A stretch of 64,000 nucleotides of DNA. Origin: Caulobacter sp. GTDB taxonomy: Bacteria; Pseudomonadota; Alphaproteobacteria; Caulobacterales; Caulobacteraceae. The notes under the pieces were generated by a model, which was given only the letters and a program-made list of their open reading frames with translations, ran no database searches and was not told where the DNA came from. The first letter of the stretch is position 1; each line of letters starts with the position of its first letter. Of this stretch, positions 35,157 through 44,794 are shown piece after piece. Location: positions 97,977 through 161,976 of the forward strand of contig JAGHZU010000013.1 of NCBI GenBank assembly GCA_017745235.1, in the 5' to 3' direction. The position numbers and the translations under genes are program-made.

Positions 35157-37004
35157 GTGAGAAACAGGTTGAGGAATCGACATCGCTGGCTGTGCGGAGC
35201 GGCGCTGGCCCTGGTCGCGAGCGCGGCCATGGCAGCCGTGCCGACGTCGAGCCTCGCCGGACCGAAGCCGGACGCCGCCTATCGAAATCGGCCCGCGGGC
35301 GAGGAAGTCATCTATTTCGTCCTGCCTGACCGTTTCGCGAACGGCGATGCGTCCAATGATCGCGGGGGGCTCAAGGGCGACCGGCTGGCGACAGGCTACG
35401 ACCCCACGGACAAGGGCTTCTATCACGGCGGCGACCTGGCCGGCCTGACAGCGAAGCTGGACTACATCCAGGGGCTGGGTGCGACGACGATCTGGCTGGG
35501 CCCGATTTTTCGCAACAAGCCCGTGCAAGGCCCGCCGGGCCAGGAGTCGGCCGGCTATCACGGCTACTGGATCACCGACTTCACGGACGTGGACCCGCAT
35601 TTCGGCACGCGCGCCGACTTGAAGGCCTTGGTCGACGCGGCCCACGCGCGCGGCATGAAGGTCTATCTGGACATCCTCGCCAACCACACCGCCGACGTGA
35701 TCCGTTATCGCGACTGTCCGGCGGGAGGGTGCGAATACCGTTCGAAGGCGGACTATCCCTATGCGCGCAAAGGCGGCGTCGACGGCGCGCCGATCAATGA
35801 CGGCTTTCTGGGCGACGAAGTGAAGACGGCGGAAAACTTCGCCAGGTTGACCCGTCCGGATTTCGCGTACGCCCCCTACGTGCCGGCGGCGGAGGCCCGG
35901 GTGAAGAGGCCCGACTGGCTGAACGACCCGATCTACTACCACAATCGCGGCGACAGCCGGTTCGCGGGCGAGAGCTCGACCTATGGCGATTTCGCAGGAC
36001 TGGACGACCTGGCGACCGAGAACCCCCGCGTGGTCCAGGGCTTCATCGACATCTACGGCCAGTGGATCGACGACTTCGGGATCGACGGTTATCGGATCGA
36101 CACGGCGCGCCACGTCAATCCCGAGTTCTGGCAGGCCTTCGTGCCGGCCATGCTGGCGAGGGCCAGGGCGCGGGGAATCCCGAACTTCCACATCTTCGGC
36201 GAGGTCTATGAGACCGAGCCCGGCCTGCTGGCGCGCTTCACCCGGGTGGACGGCTATCCAGCCGTATTGGACTTCGCCTTCCAGGCCGCGGTGGCCGACG
36301 TGGTCAATGGCAAGGTCGGCACTGCGGCGCTCGCAAGGCTGTTCTCGCAGGACGCCCTCTACGAGGGCGGGGCGGACGCCGCGCGGCAGTTGCCGACGTT
36401 CCTGGGCAATCACGACATGGGCCGCATCGGCCACTTCCTGCGAGCCGCCCATCCGCAAGCGACGCCCGAAGAGCTGACGCGGCGGGCGATTCTGGCTCAC
36501 GCCTTCCTGATGTTCACGCGCGGCGTGCCGGTCATCTACTACGGCGACGAGCAAGGTCTGGCAGGGGCCGGCGGCGACAGGGATTCTCGCCAGGACATGT
36601 TCGCGACCCGCGCGCCGGCCTATGGGGCCGACACCCTGATCGACGGAACGACCGCGGCGAGCGCGCACTTCCGCGTCGACGGGGCCCTCTACAAGGCCAT
36701 TTCGGGCATGGCGCGTCTGCGTGCGAGCGATCCGGCCCTGCTGGGCGGGCGCCAGGCGGTGCGGGCCGAAAGCGCGACGCCGGGCCTCTTCGCCGTGTCG
36801 CGCGTGGCCGGTGGGCGCGAAGCTCTCGTGGTGTTCAACACCAGCGACGCGCCGATCACGGCGCAGATCGAGGTCGGGGCGACCTCGCTGTCCTGGCGCT
36901 CGCTCAAGGGATCCTGCGCGGCGGCCGCATCGGCGCCGGGCAGCTATCGGGTCGAGGTGGGCCCGCTGGACTACAAGATTTGTGTTTCGGAGGGCGGCCA
37001 GTGA
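35157..37004 (+). CDS. Alpha-amylase, GH13, secreted
   Basis: A 615-aa starch/maltodextrin hydrolase. Starting at GTG 35157 (ribosome site GGGAGGG 35146-35152) the protein has a basic n-region (RNRLRNRHRW), a hydrophobic core and an AMA cleavage site, i.e. a clean signal peptide. An upstream ATG at 35106 is rejected because it lies in the operator. GH13 regions: DILANH, nucleophile D315 in GYRIDTARH, acid/base E349 in IFGEVYE, and D420 in FLGNHD. Located in the periplasm or outside. Its stop overlaps the glucosidase start. Confidence 0.93.
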   Translation: MRNRLRNRHRWLCGAALALVASAAMAAVPTSSLAGPKPDAAYRNRPAGEEVIYFVLPDRFANGDASNDRGGLKGDRLATGYDPTDKGFYHGGDLAGLTAKLDYIQGLGATTIWLGPIFRNKPVQGPPGQESAGYHGYWITDFTDVDPHFGTRADLKALVDAAHARGMKVYLDILANHTADVIRYRDCPAGGCEYRSKADYPYARKGGVDGAPINDGFLGDEVKTAENFARLTRPDFAYAPYVPAAEARVKRPDWLNDPIYYHNRGDSRFAGESSTYGDFAGLDDLATENPRVVQGFIDIYGQWIDDFGIDGYRIDTARHVNPEFWQAFVPAMLARARARGIPNFHIFGEVYETEPGLLARFTRVDGYPAVLDFAFQAAVADVVNGKVGTAALARLFSQDALYEGGADAARQLPTFLGNHDMGRIGHFLRAAHPQATPEELTRRAILAHAFLMFTRGVPVIYYGDEQGLAGAGGDRDSRQDMFATRAPAYGADTLIDGTTAASAHFRVDGALYKAISGMARLRASDPALLGGRQAVRAESATPGLFAVSRVAGGREALVVFNTSDAPITAQIEVGATSLSWRSLKGSCAAAASAPGSYRVEVGPLDYKICVSEGGQ

Positions 37005-38626
37005 CGGTCGAGATTTTGTCCAAGCCGGCGCCGGTCGCGTCGGTCGATCGTGATTGGTGGCGTGGCGCGGTGATCTACCAGATCTATCCGCGCAGCTTCG
37101 CGGATTCCAACGGCGATGGGGTGGGCGATCTGCCGGGCGTGACGGCTCATCTGGATTACGTGGCTTCGCTGGGCGTGGACGCCATCTGGCTGTCGCCGTT
37201 CTTCACCTCGCCCATGCGCGACTTCGGCTACGACGTGTCGGACTACCAGGACGTGGACCCGATCTTCGGGACCCTGGCCGATTTCGACCGGCTGGTGGAG
37301 AAGGCGCACGCCCTGGGCCTGAAGGTCATCATCGACCAGGTGTTCTCGCATACCTCCGACGAGCACGCCTGGTTCAAGGAAAGCCGGCGCGATCGCACCA
37401 ACCCCAAGGCCGACTGGTATGTGTGGGCCGACGCCAAGCCCGATGGTTCGCCGCCCAGCAACTGGCAGTCGGTGTTCGGCGGTCCCTCGTGGACCTGGGA
37501 CGCGCGGCGGCGGCAATACTACCTGCACAACTTCCTGTCGGCCCAGCCGGACCTGAATGTCCATAATCCGCAGGTGCAGGACGCCCTGGTCGCCACCTCG
37601 CGCTTCTGGCTGGAGCGCGGCGTGGACGGCTTCCGGTTCGACGCGATCAACTTCGCGATGCATGACCAGGCGCTGACCGACAATCCGCCCATCCTGAGCG
37701 GGGAGGGCAAGCGCAACCGGCCGTTCGATTTCCAGCACCACTTCCACAATCAGTCGCACGCCGACATTCCAGCGTTCCTGTCGCGCCTGCGGGCGTTGGG
37801 CGAGGCGGCTGGCGGACGGTTCATGGTGGCCGAGGTGGGCGGCGAACAGGCTGAGAGCGAGATGAAGCTCTACACCCACGGTGACGATCGCCTGCACAGC
37901 GCCTACGGCTTCCTCTATCTCTACGCGGATACGCTGAGCGGCGAACTGTTCCGCCAGGGCGCGGCGATGTGGCCGGGCGGCGCCGGCGAGGGCTGGCCCA
38001 GCTGGACATTCTCCAATCACGATGCGCCGCGGGCGGTGTCGCGCTGGGCCCAGGGGCGCGATCTGAAGGCGTTCGCCGACATGTGCCTGCTGCTGCTGGT
38101 CTGCCTGCGGGGCAACGTGTTCATCTACCAGGGCGAGGAGCTGGGGCTGCCCCAGGCCGAGGTGCCTTACGAGCGACTGCAGGATCCGGAGGCCATCGCC
38201 AACTGGCCCGAGACCCTGGGGCGCGACGGAGCCCGCACGCCCTTGCCGTGGACGGCCACGGGCGTCCAGGCCGGGTTCTCGGCGGTCGAGCCCTGGCTGC
38301 CGATCGATCCTGTCCATATCGAGCTGGCCGTCGACCGACAGGAGCGGGACCCGGCCTCGACGCTGAACCTGACCCGCAGGGTGGTGGCGCTGCGCAAGCA
38401 ACTGCCCGGGCTGAAGGCCGGAGCGATGGCTTTCGTCGAGGCGCCGGCGCCGTTGATGGCGTTCACGCGCGGAGAGGGCGACGATCAGGTGCTCTGCGCG
38501 TTCAACCTGGGCTTCGAGACCGTCGATTGGGCGCCGCCGCCCGGCTGGCGGATCTTGGAGAGCGTCAACCTGGAGGACGCCGGTCGCGTGCCGCCGACTG
38601 GAGGCCTGATCGCCGTGAAGACGTGA
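37001..38626 (+). CDS. Alpha-glucosidase, GH13 (oligo-1,6/maltase type)
   Basis: A 541-aa exo-acting glucosidase releasing glucose from maltodextrins. It has no signal peptide, so the cytoplasm is likely. Catalytic residues: nucleophile D214 in GVDGFRFDAIN, acid/base E278 in FMVAEVGGE and D341 in FSNHDAPR; DQVFSHTSDEHAWF is conserved region I. GTG 37001 overlaps the amylase TGA (GTGA) and is preceded by GGAGGG, so the two are coupled. It completes degradation of oligosaccharides imported by MalA and the MFS protein. Confidence 0.93.
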   Translation: MTVEILSKPAPVASVDRDWWRGAVIYQIYPRSFADSNGDGVGDLPGVTAHLDYVASLGVDAIWLSPFFTSPMRDFGYDVSDYQDVDPIFGTLADFDRLVEKAHALGLKVIIDQVFSHTSDEHAWFKESRRDRTNPKADWYVWADAKPDGSPPSNWQSVFGGPSWTWDARRRQYYLHNFLSAQPDLNVHNPQVQDALVATSRFWLERGVDGFRFDAINFAMHDQALTDNPPILSGEGKRNRPFDFQHHFHNQSHADIPAFLSRLRALGEAAGGRFMVAEVGGEQAESEMKLYTHGDDRLHSAYGFLYLYADTLSGELFRQGAAMWPGGAGEGWPSWTFSNHDAPRAVSRWAQGRDLKAFADMCLLLLVCLRGNVFIYQGEELGLPQAEVPYERLQDPEAIANWPETLGRDGARTPLPWTATGVQAGFSAVEPWLPIDPVHIELAVDRQERDPASTLNLTRRVVALRKQLPGLKAGAMAFVEAPAPLMAFTRGEGDDQVLCAFNLGFETVDWAPPPGWRILESVNLEDAGRVPPTGGLIAVKT

Positions 38627-38689
38627 TGTCGGATCGGCGACCCGTCGGCCGTCCTTGGGGTGTCGCGATGCATCCGCAAGGAGATTTCC

Positions 38690-39400
38690 ATGGACGACCC
38701 GTCGCCAATCCTGACTCCGGCGCTCGAACTGGCCCGGCGCGGCCCCGTGCGCTGTCCCAACGAGAGCGCCGAGTATCGCGCCGCCCGGACAGCGTTGCTG
38801 GCCGAGGAGATCGAGCTGCGCCGACATATCGAGCGTGTAGCCGCCCAGCGCCGCGCCTTGCCGCCAGGCGGGGTGGTCGACATGGACGACTACCGCTTCG
38901 AGGGCGAAAACGGTCCAACCGACCTCGCCGGCCTGTTCGGCGACAAGGACACCCTGGCGATCTACAGCTTCATGTTCGGGCCGCAACGCCAGCGGCCGTG
39001 CCCCATGTGCACCGCCTTGCAGGGCCCGCTGGACGGCAACGCCGCCGACATCGCCCAGAAGGTCGCCCTGGCCGTGGTGGCCCGTTCGCCGGTCGAGCGT
39101 CTCGTGGCCTTCAAGCGCGAGCGGGGCTGGCGGAACCTGCGGCTTTTCACCGATCTTACCGACGCCTACTCGAAGGCCTATTTCGGCCTGCTGCCGGATG
39201 GCTCGGAGGTTCCAGCCTTCAACGTGTTCACGCGCAAGGATGGGGTGATCCGCCACTTCTGGTCGGGCGAGATGACGGGCGACAGCGCCGATCCGGGCCA
39301 GGATCCGCGCGGCGCTCCGGATCTTTCGCCGCTATGGAACGTGCTGGACATGACGCCGGCCGGGCGGGGCGGAGACTGGTACCCCAGTCTCGACTACTAG
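38690..39400 (+). CDS. DUF899 thioredoxin-like protein
   Basis: A 236-aa protein of the DUF899 family, with a thioredoxin-like fold. It keeps a CPMC pair (C104, C107) in the active-site position, after DTLAIYSFMFGPQ, and ends DWYPSLDY. ATG 38690 has AAGGAG 6 nt upstream. It lies 63 bp after the glucosidase gene and is convergent with lacI, so it could be co-transcribed with the amylase operon. The function of the family is not established and a link to sugar use is not obvious. Confidence 0.85.
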   Translation: MDDPSPILTPALELARRGPVRCPNESAEYRAARTALLAEEIELRRHIERVAAQRRALPPGGVVDMDDYRFEGENGPTDLAGLFGDKDTLAIYSFMFGPQRQRPCPMCTALQGPLDGNAADIAQKVALAVVARSPVERLVAFKRERGWRNLRLFTDLTDAYSKAYFGLLPDGSEVPAFNVFTRKDGVIRHFWSGEMTGDSADPGQDPRGAPDLSPLWNVLDMTPAGRGGDWYPSLDY

Positions 39401-39406
39401 CCGCCT

Positions 39407-40420
39407 TCAGCCCCCGCAGGACTCGCGGATGATCAGGTCGGTGGGCACGCGCTCCGAGCGGCTGGCGCCCTGGCCGCTGGCGTCCAGCAGCTTGGACACC
39501 ATCAGTCGGCCGGCCTTGGCCGTGTCCTGAGAGATGGTGCTGAGGGCGGGCTTGGAATAGCGGGCGAACGGCACGTTGTCGTAGCCGATCACCGAGACGT
39601 CGCCGGGCACGGAGAGGCCCGCGTGCTGCAGGGCCCGGATGGCGCCTAGGGCGATCAGGTCCGAGGCGGCCACCACGCCGTCGAAGGCGACGCCACGCTG
39701 GATCAGCGAGTCGATGCTGGCCTCGGCGGATTCGACCTCGAAATGGGCCGGCACGATCAGGTCGGGGTCCACGCCCAGGCCGAACTGCTCGACGGCGTCG
39801 AGATAGCCGCGATGGCGCTGCATGGCCTCGGGCGCCTCGGTGTCGCCCAGGAAGACGATGCGCTTGCGGCCCAGACGCGCCAGGTGAAGCGTTGCGCGCT
39901 TGCCGCCCAGCAGGTTGTCGGAACCGACCGAGCAATAGTCCTGATCGGGCAATTGGGCGCCCCAGACCACGAACCGGGCGTCGGTCTCGGCCAGGTGGTT
40001 GAAGGCGCCGTGCAGCCAGCTCTGTCCCAGGAAGATCACGCCATCGGCCCGGCTGGTGGTCATGGCCGCGGACAGGTCGTCGAAATTGGTGGGGGCCACA
40101 TGGCTGATGATGAGGTCGCAGCCGCGCTCGCGGGCGGCCTCGCCGACGCCGGCCAGAAGCTCGAGGAAGAACGGGTCGGAGAGACGACCCTCGCGGCCTT
40201 GCGGATGGGGCACGACGATGGCGATCGTGCCTTCGGCGCCGATCGGTCCGGCAGGCATGTAGCGGCGGAACGGATAGTCCATCTCCCGCGCCAGCTTCCA
40301 GATCAGCTGCTTGGTGCGGCTGTTGACGGCTGGGCTGTCGTTGAGGGCTCGGGAGGCCGTGGAGATCGACACGCCCGCCAGTTTGGCCAGGTCTTCCAGC
40401 CTTGTCGCGCCCTTGCTCAC
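39407..40420 (-). CDS. LacI-family transcriptional repressor of the maltodextrin locus
   Basis: A 337-aa regulator: N-terminal HTH TRLEDLAKLAGVSISTASRALND (read in parts) with hinge, then a periplasmic-binding-protein-like ligand domain (DLIISHVAPTNFDDLSAAM, VFLGDTEAPEAMQRHRGY, VIGYDNVPFARYSKPALSTI). GTG 40420 (MSKGATR) is chosen; longer frames upstream cross the palindromic operator at 40442. It is likely to repress malA, the amylase operon and the MFS gene, with a maltose-type inducer. Autoregulation is suggested by the operator. Confidence 0.92.
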   Translation of the reverse strand: MSKGATRLEDLAKLAGVSISTASRALNDSPAVNSRTKQLIWKLAREMDYPFRRYMPAGPIGAEGTIAIVVPHPQGREGRLSDPFFLELLAGVGEAARERGCDLIISHVAPTNFDDLSAAMTTSRADGVIFLGQSWLHGAFNHLAETDARFVVWGAQLPDQDYCSVGSDNLLGGKRATLHLARLGRKRIVFLGDTEAPEAMQRHRGYLDAVEQFGLGVDPDLIVPAHFEVESAEASIDSLIQRGVAFDGVVAASDLIALGAIRALQHAGLSVPGDVSVIGYDNVPFARYSKPALSTISQDTAKAGRLMVSKLLDASGQGASRSERVPTDLIIRESCGG

Positions 40421-40441
40421 CCCGGTCCCCGTCTTTGCTGC

Positions 40442-40460
40442 AAACTTTGTCGCAAAGTTT
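40442..40460. promoter_or_regulatory. Perfect palindrome upstream of lacI, candidate autoregulatory operator
   Basis: AAACTTTG-TCG-CAAAGTTT has two perfect 8-bp arms around 3 bp, 21 bp upstream of the lacI start. The TTTGtCGCAAA core resembles TTTGCGCAAA upstream of the MFS gene and the GCAA-rich elements of the malA/amylase region. Confidence 0.55.
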
Positions 40461-40726
40461 TTCAGACGCCTCTTAAGGCATCGCTCCGACGCGTTGGCAA
40501 CCCAGGGGATTGCCGCTCCGGCGGCGGCGCGCCTCACGCAAGGCGCCGGTGTGGCGGATCCGAACGGGCCGGCTTGTGAAAAGATATGCAAACAATTGGC
40601 GTTTCACGCGCCGTCTGGCGGTCGGGAAGTCGCTGTCGTCACAAGGAAAATGACGCGAGAGATCCTGAATGCCCCGCAATTGTCGTTGTTATGTCTGGAA
40701 AATTCGTTGCGATGAGGCTCCCGCCA

Positions 40727-40771
40727 TGCGCAAATACAAACCAGAGAACGCGCTGAAAATATTTGCGCAAA
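40727..40771. promoter_or_regulatory. Inverted repeat upstream of the MFS transporter gene
   Basis: TGCGCAAATA (40727-40736) and TATTTGCGCA (40760-40769) are perfect complements 23 bp apart. TTTGCGCAAA (40762-40771) is itself a perfect palindrome. Both lie within 80 bp of the MFS start, as expected for paired repressor sites; the 10-mer ATTTGCGCAA also occurs before malA. The remaining part of the lacI/MFS gap (40461-40726) shows no gene. Confidence 0.5.
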
Positions 40772-40807
40772 CGCCTCGATCCAACGGGGCGCAAGTTGGG
40801 GGAGCCG

Positions 40808-42346
40808 ATGACGAAGGCCAGGCTGAGTTTCTTCCAGATCTGGAACATGTGCTTCGGATTCTTCGGGATCCAGATCGGCTTCGGCCTGCAGAACGCCAAC
40901 ACCAGCCGCATCTTCCAGTCGCTCGGGGTCGAGGTGAACCACCTGGCGATCCTGTGGATCGCCGCGCCCGCCACGGGCCTGCTGGTCCAGCCGGTGGTCG
41001 GCTATCTGAGCGACAAGACGTGGGGACGCCTGGGCCGTCGGCGGCCCTATTTCCTGTGGGGCGCCCTGGCCACCAGTGCGGCGTTGCTGGTGATGCCCAA
41101 CGCGCCGGCGCTGTGGGTGGCGGCCGCGGCGCTATGGGTGATGGACGCCTCCATCAACATCACCATGGAACCGTTCCGCGCCTTCGTCGGCGACAACCTG
41201 CCCGATGAGCAGCGCGCGACAGGCTTCGCCATGCAGAGCTTCTTCATTGGCCTGGGCGCGGTGCTGGCCTCGGCCCTGCCGTGGATGCTGACCCACTGGC
41301 TCCACGTGGCCAACACCGCGCCGGCCGGCCAGGTCCCGCCCTCGGTGCATATGGCCTTTTACGTCGGCGCGGCGGGCCTGTTGTTGTCGGTGCTGTGGAC
41401 CGTCTTCACGACCCGGGAATACAGCCCCGACCAGATCGCGGCTTTCGAGGTCGCCGAACGCACCGCCAAGGGCGAGTCGCCGGCCGAGCCGGAGCCGCCG
41501 TCACGCCCGGTGCGGGCCTACCTCGTCGGAGGCGCGGTCTGGGGGATTTGCGGCCTGGGGCTGGCGGCGGTCGTCCTGGCCGCGCGGCTGGAGAAGGAGC
41601 TCTACATCCTGGCCGCCCTGGCCGTGTTGTTCGGCCTGGCCCAACTGGCGGCGGGAGTTTTGCGCGCCCGCGCCGCGCCGGCCAACGGCTTCTCCGAGGT
41701 CATCGAAGACCTGTTCCGCATGCCTGCCACCATGCGCCAATTGGCCGTGGTGCAGTTCTTCTCGTGGTTCGCCCTGTTCGCCATGTGGATCTACACGACG
41801 CCCGCGGTGGCCGCGTTCCACTTCCACGCCGGCGATGCGGCCTCGAAGGCCTACAACGACGGCGCCGACTGGGTTGGAGTGCTGTTTGCTTTCTACAACG
41901 GCGTGGCGGCGCTTGCAGCCCTCCTGATCCCGCTGATCGCCCGGGCGTTGGGACGGCGATTGAGCCATGTGCTGTGCCTGGCGCTAGGCGGGCTGGGCCT
42001 GCTGGCGTTTCCGCTGATCCGCCAGCCGGCCCTGCTGTGGGTTCCGATGATCGGAGTCGGCTTCGCCTGGTCGTCGATCCTGTCAGCCCCGTACTCGATC
42101 CTCTCCGGGGCCGTGCCGGCGCGGAAGATGGGCGTCTACATGGGCATCTTCAATTTTTTCATCGTCGTGCCGCAATTGCTGGCCGCGACGGTGCTGGGCC
42201 TGCTGCTGAAGGCCTTCTTCGGCGGCGAGGCGATCTGGGCGCTGGTGCTGGGGGCGGGCTCGATGTTCGCGGCGGCCCTCTGCGTGTTCGCCGTCGACGA
42301 TCCCGGCGAACCCAAGGCGCTGATCCCAGCCCCGTCCAACACCTGA
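40808..42346 (+). CDS. malY: MFS sugar transporter (maltose/maltodextrin, MalY-like)
   Basis: A 512-aa inner-membrane protein with about 12 hydrophobic segments. The N-terminal FFQIWNMCFGFFGIQIGFGLQNANTSRIF in parts and the loop GYLSDKTWGRLGRRRPYF identify the sucrose/maltose branch of MFS/GPH transporters. ATG 40808 is preceded by GGGGGAG; an upstream in-frame ATG at 40763 is in the operator region. By locus analogy with C. crescentus it imports maltose or maltodextrins that MalA has brought into the periplasm, probably by proton symport. Confidence 0.9.
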   Translation: MTKARLSFFQIWNMCFGFFGIQIGFGLQNANTSRIFQSLGVEVNHLAILWIAAPATGLLVQPVVGYLSDKTWGRLGRRRPYFLWGALATSAALLVMPNAPALWVAAAALWVMDASINITMEPFRAFVGDNLPDEQRATGFAMQSFFIGLGAVLASALPWMLTHWLHVANTAPAGQVPPSVHMAFYVGAAGLLLSVLWTVFTTREYSPDQIAAFEVAERTAKGESPAEPEPPSRPVRAYLVGGAVWGICGLGLAAVVLAARLEKELYILAALAVLFGLAQLAAGVLRARAAPANGFSEVIEDLFRMPATMRQLAVVQFFSWFALFAMWIYTTPAVAAFHFHAGDAASKAYNDGADWVGVLFAFYNGVAALAALLIPLIARALGRRLSHVLCLALGGLGLLAFPLIRQPALLWVPMIGVGFAWSSILSAPYSILSGAVPARKMGVYMGIFNFFIVVPQLLAATVLGLLLKAFFGGEAIWALVLGAGSMFAAALCVFAVDDPGEPKALIPAPSNT

Positions 42347-42387
42347 TTTCCGTCCTGCGCGACGCCATTATTTCAAGAGGTAGTGCA

Positions 42388-44730
42388 ATGCGTTGTCTGA
42401 AAGTCTTCGCCCTAGGTTCGGCCGCTTCCGCCGCTCTGGCCTCGGTCGCCGTCGCTCAGGCTCCGACCACCTGGGCCTACGCCGCCAAGACCGGGGCGGG
42501 CGCCTCGTACGAGGCCTATGTCGACGGGGCCTACAAGGATGGCGGCCGGACGGGCGCGGTGTCGAAGGTATGGTTTTCGATCGCCGACGGGACGCTGACC
42601 GAGACGATGTACGGTCTGATCCACGAGGCCCAGATCAAGCAGATGCGCGTGGCCGTGCGCACCCCTACGGGCCTGGCCGTCGAGGGCGCAGACACGACCA
42701 GCCGCACCGAGTACCTGCACGTCGACGCGGCCGGTCGCCCGCTGTCGCCCGCCTACAAGGTCACCACCACCGACAAGCGGGGCCGGTTCGAGATCGAAAA
42801 GCGCATCTTCACCGACCCAGATCGTAACAGCCTGTTCGTTCGCGTGACGGTGCGGGCGCTGAAGGGGCCGGTCACGCCTTTCCTGGTGCTGGAGCCGCAC
42901 ATGGCCAACACCGGCGGCAACGATGCGGGGGCCGCGTCGCTCTCGGCCTTGACGGCCAACGAGGGCAAGGCGTTCCTGAGCCTGAAGGCCAGCAGCCCCT
43001 TCGCCGCCGCCACCGTGTCCGACCTGAAGGACAATGACGCCCTCGCGCCCCTGAGGACTGGAACCCTGACCGGCGAGGCGACGACGGGCCAGCGGCGCGG
43101 CGCCATCGTGCTGACCGCCCAGCTGCCGACCCAGGCCTCCGGCGAGGCGACCTATGACGTCGCCATCGGCTTCGGCGGCGACGCGCAGGCCGCCGACGAT
43201 GCGGCGGCGGCCACGCTGAAGACGGGCTATGCCGAGGTGCTGGCCCGCTACAATGGCGAGGGCGATCGCGTGGGCTGGGAAGACTACCTGGCCTCGCTGA
43301 CCGAATTGCCGCGCCTTCGCCAGGCGTCGGAGGACGGCGGCAAGCTGGTCCAGGCCAGCGCGTTGATGCTGAAGGTGCAGGAGGACCGGACCTATGCCGG
43401 TGCCCTGATCGCCTCGCTGTCGAACCCCTGGGGCGACACGGTCGACGCCTCCAAGCCCTCCACCGGCTACAAGGCCGTCTGGCCTCGCGACTTCTACCAG
43501 TGCGCCATGGCCCTGGCGGCGCTGGGCGACAAGGAAACGCCCCTGGCTGCGTTCCATTATCTGCCTCAGGTGCAGGTGAAGGCCTCCACACCCGGCAATA
43601 CAGGCGCTGGCGGCTGGTTTCTGCAAAAGACCTGGGTGGACGGCACCACCGAATGGGTCGGAGTCCAGTTGGACCAGACGGCCATGCCGATCATGCTGGG
43701 CTGGAAGCTGTGGAAGTTGGGCTGGCTGCCCGAGGCCGACCTGAAAGCCTACTACGGCAAGATGATCAAGCCGGCGGCCGACTTCCTGGTGGATGGCGGT
43801 ACGGTGGGCATCGGCTGGAACCACGCCAAGATCACTCCGCCCTTCACCCAGCAGGAGCGCTGGGAGGAGCAGGGCGGTTATTCCCCCTCGACCACGGCCG
43901 CGACGATTACGGGCCTGGTCGTGGCTGGCGACATCGCCGAACTGGCGGGAGATGCGGCCGGCGCGGCTCGATACCGCGCCACGGCCGACGCCTATTCGGC
44001 CAAGGTCGAGGCGCGGATGGTGACGACCAAGGGGCCGTTCGGAGACGGAACCTACTACGTGCGTCTCAGCCAGGACGAGGACCCGAACAACCACGCCCCC
44101 ATCGGCGCGGCCAACGGCCAGATCGCCCCGCCGAAGGATCAGGTTGTGGATGGCGGCTTTCTGGAACTGGTGCGCTACGGCGTGCGTCGGGCCGACGACG
44201 CCGCCATCGTCGCCAGTCTGCCGGAGCTGGACGACACCAGCCGGCCGGACCTCTACCGCGTTCGCTATGATTTCAGGTTTCCTGGCGTCGAGGGCGAGTT
44301 TCCGGGCTGGCGCCGCTACGACGTCGACGGCTATGGCGAGGACGCCGAGACCGGCGCCAACTACGGCGTCGGCGAGAAGATGACACCAGGGCAGCGCGGG
44401 CGCGTCTGGCCGATCTTCACCGGCGAGCGCGGCCATTACGAACTGGCGGTTGCGACCCTGCACGGCAAGCCTGACGCCAAGGCGCTGCAGGCGATCCGCG
44501 ACCGCTATGTCAGAGCGATGGAGCTGTTTGCGAACGAGGGCCTGCTGATCTCCGAGCAGGTGTGGGACGGCATCGGCCCGAATCCGCACGGCTATGCGCG
44601 TGGCGCAGGCACGGACTCGGCCACGCCGTTGGCCTGGTCGCACGCCGAATACGTGAAGCTGCTGCGCTCGGTCAGCGACGGTCAGGTCTGGGACAGCTAC
44701 GCCCCGGTCAAGGCGCGCTACGCGAAGTAG
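42388..44730 (+). CDS. Glucan 1,4-alpha-glucosidase (GH15 glucoamylase), periplasmic
   Basis: A 780-aa enzyme cleaving glucose from non-reducing ends of starch and dextrins. A signal peptide (MRCLKVFALGSAASAALASVAVAQA in part, about 24 aa) is followed by a glucodextranase-type N-terminal beta-domain (about 25-290) and the GH15 (alpha/alpha)6 barrel. Catalytic acid candidate is E494 in WEEQGGY, catalytic base E723 in ISEQVWDG; VWPRDFYQCAMALAALGD forms the typical subsite. Ribosome site AAGAGG precedes the ATG, 41 bp after the MFS stop, so co-transcription is likely. Confidence 0.93.
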   Translation: MRCLKVFALGSAASAALASVAVAQAPTTWAYAAKTGAGASYEAYVDGAYKDGGRTGAVSKVWFSIADGTLTETMYGLIHEAQIKQMRVAVRTPTGLAVEGADTTSRTEYLHVDAAGRPLSPAYKVTTTDKRGRFEIEKRIFTDPDRNSLFVRVTVRALKGPVTPFLVLEPHMANTGGNDAGAASLSALTANEGKAFLSLKASSPFAAATVSDLKDNDALAPLRTGTLTGEATTGQRRGAIVLTAQLPTQASGEATYDVAIGFGGDAQAADDAAAATLKTGYAEVLARYNGEGDRVGWEDYLASLTELPRLRQASEDGGKLVQASALMLKVQEDRTYAGALIASLSNPWGDTVDASKPSTGYKAVWPRDFYQCAMALAALGDKETPLAAFHYLPQVQVKASTPGNTGAGGWFLQKTWVDGTTEWVGVQLDQTAMPIMLGWKLWKLGWLPEADLKAYYGKMIKPAADFLVDGGTVGIGWNHAKITPPFTQQERWEEQGGYSPSTTAATITGLVVAGDIAELAGDAAGAARYRATADAYSAKVEARMVTTKGPFGDGTYYVRLSQDEDPNNHAPIGAANGQIAPPKDQVVDGGFLELVRYGVRRADDAAIVASLPELDDTSRPDLYRVRYDFRFPGVEGEFPGWRRYDVDGYGEDAETGANYGVGEKMTPGQRGRVWPIFTGERGHYELAVATLHGKPDAKALQAIRDRYVRAMELFANEGLLISEQVWDGIGPNPHGYARGAGTDSATPLAWSHAEYVKLLRSVSDGQVWDSYAPVKARYAK

Positions 44731-44794
44731 CTTCGGTCAAGCTCCCGTCCTCGTTGGGAAAAACGGCGTGGACGGAAGCTTTACTTTGAGAGTC

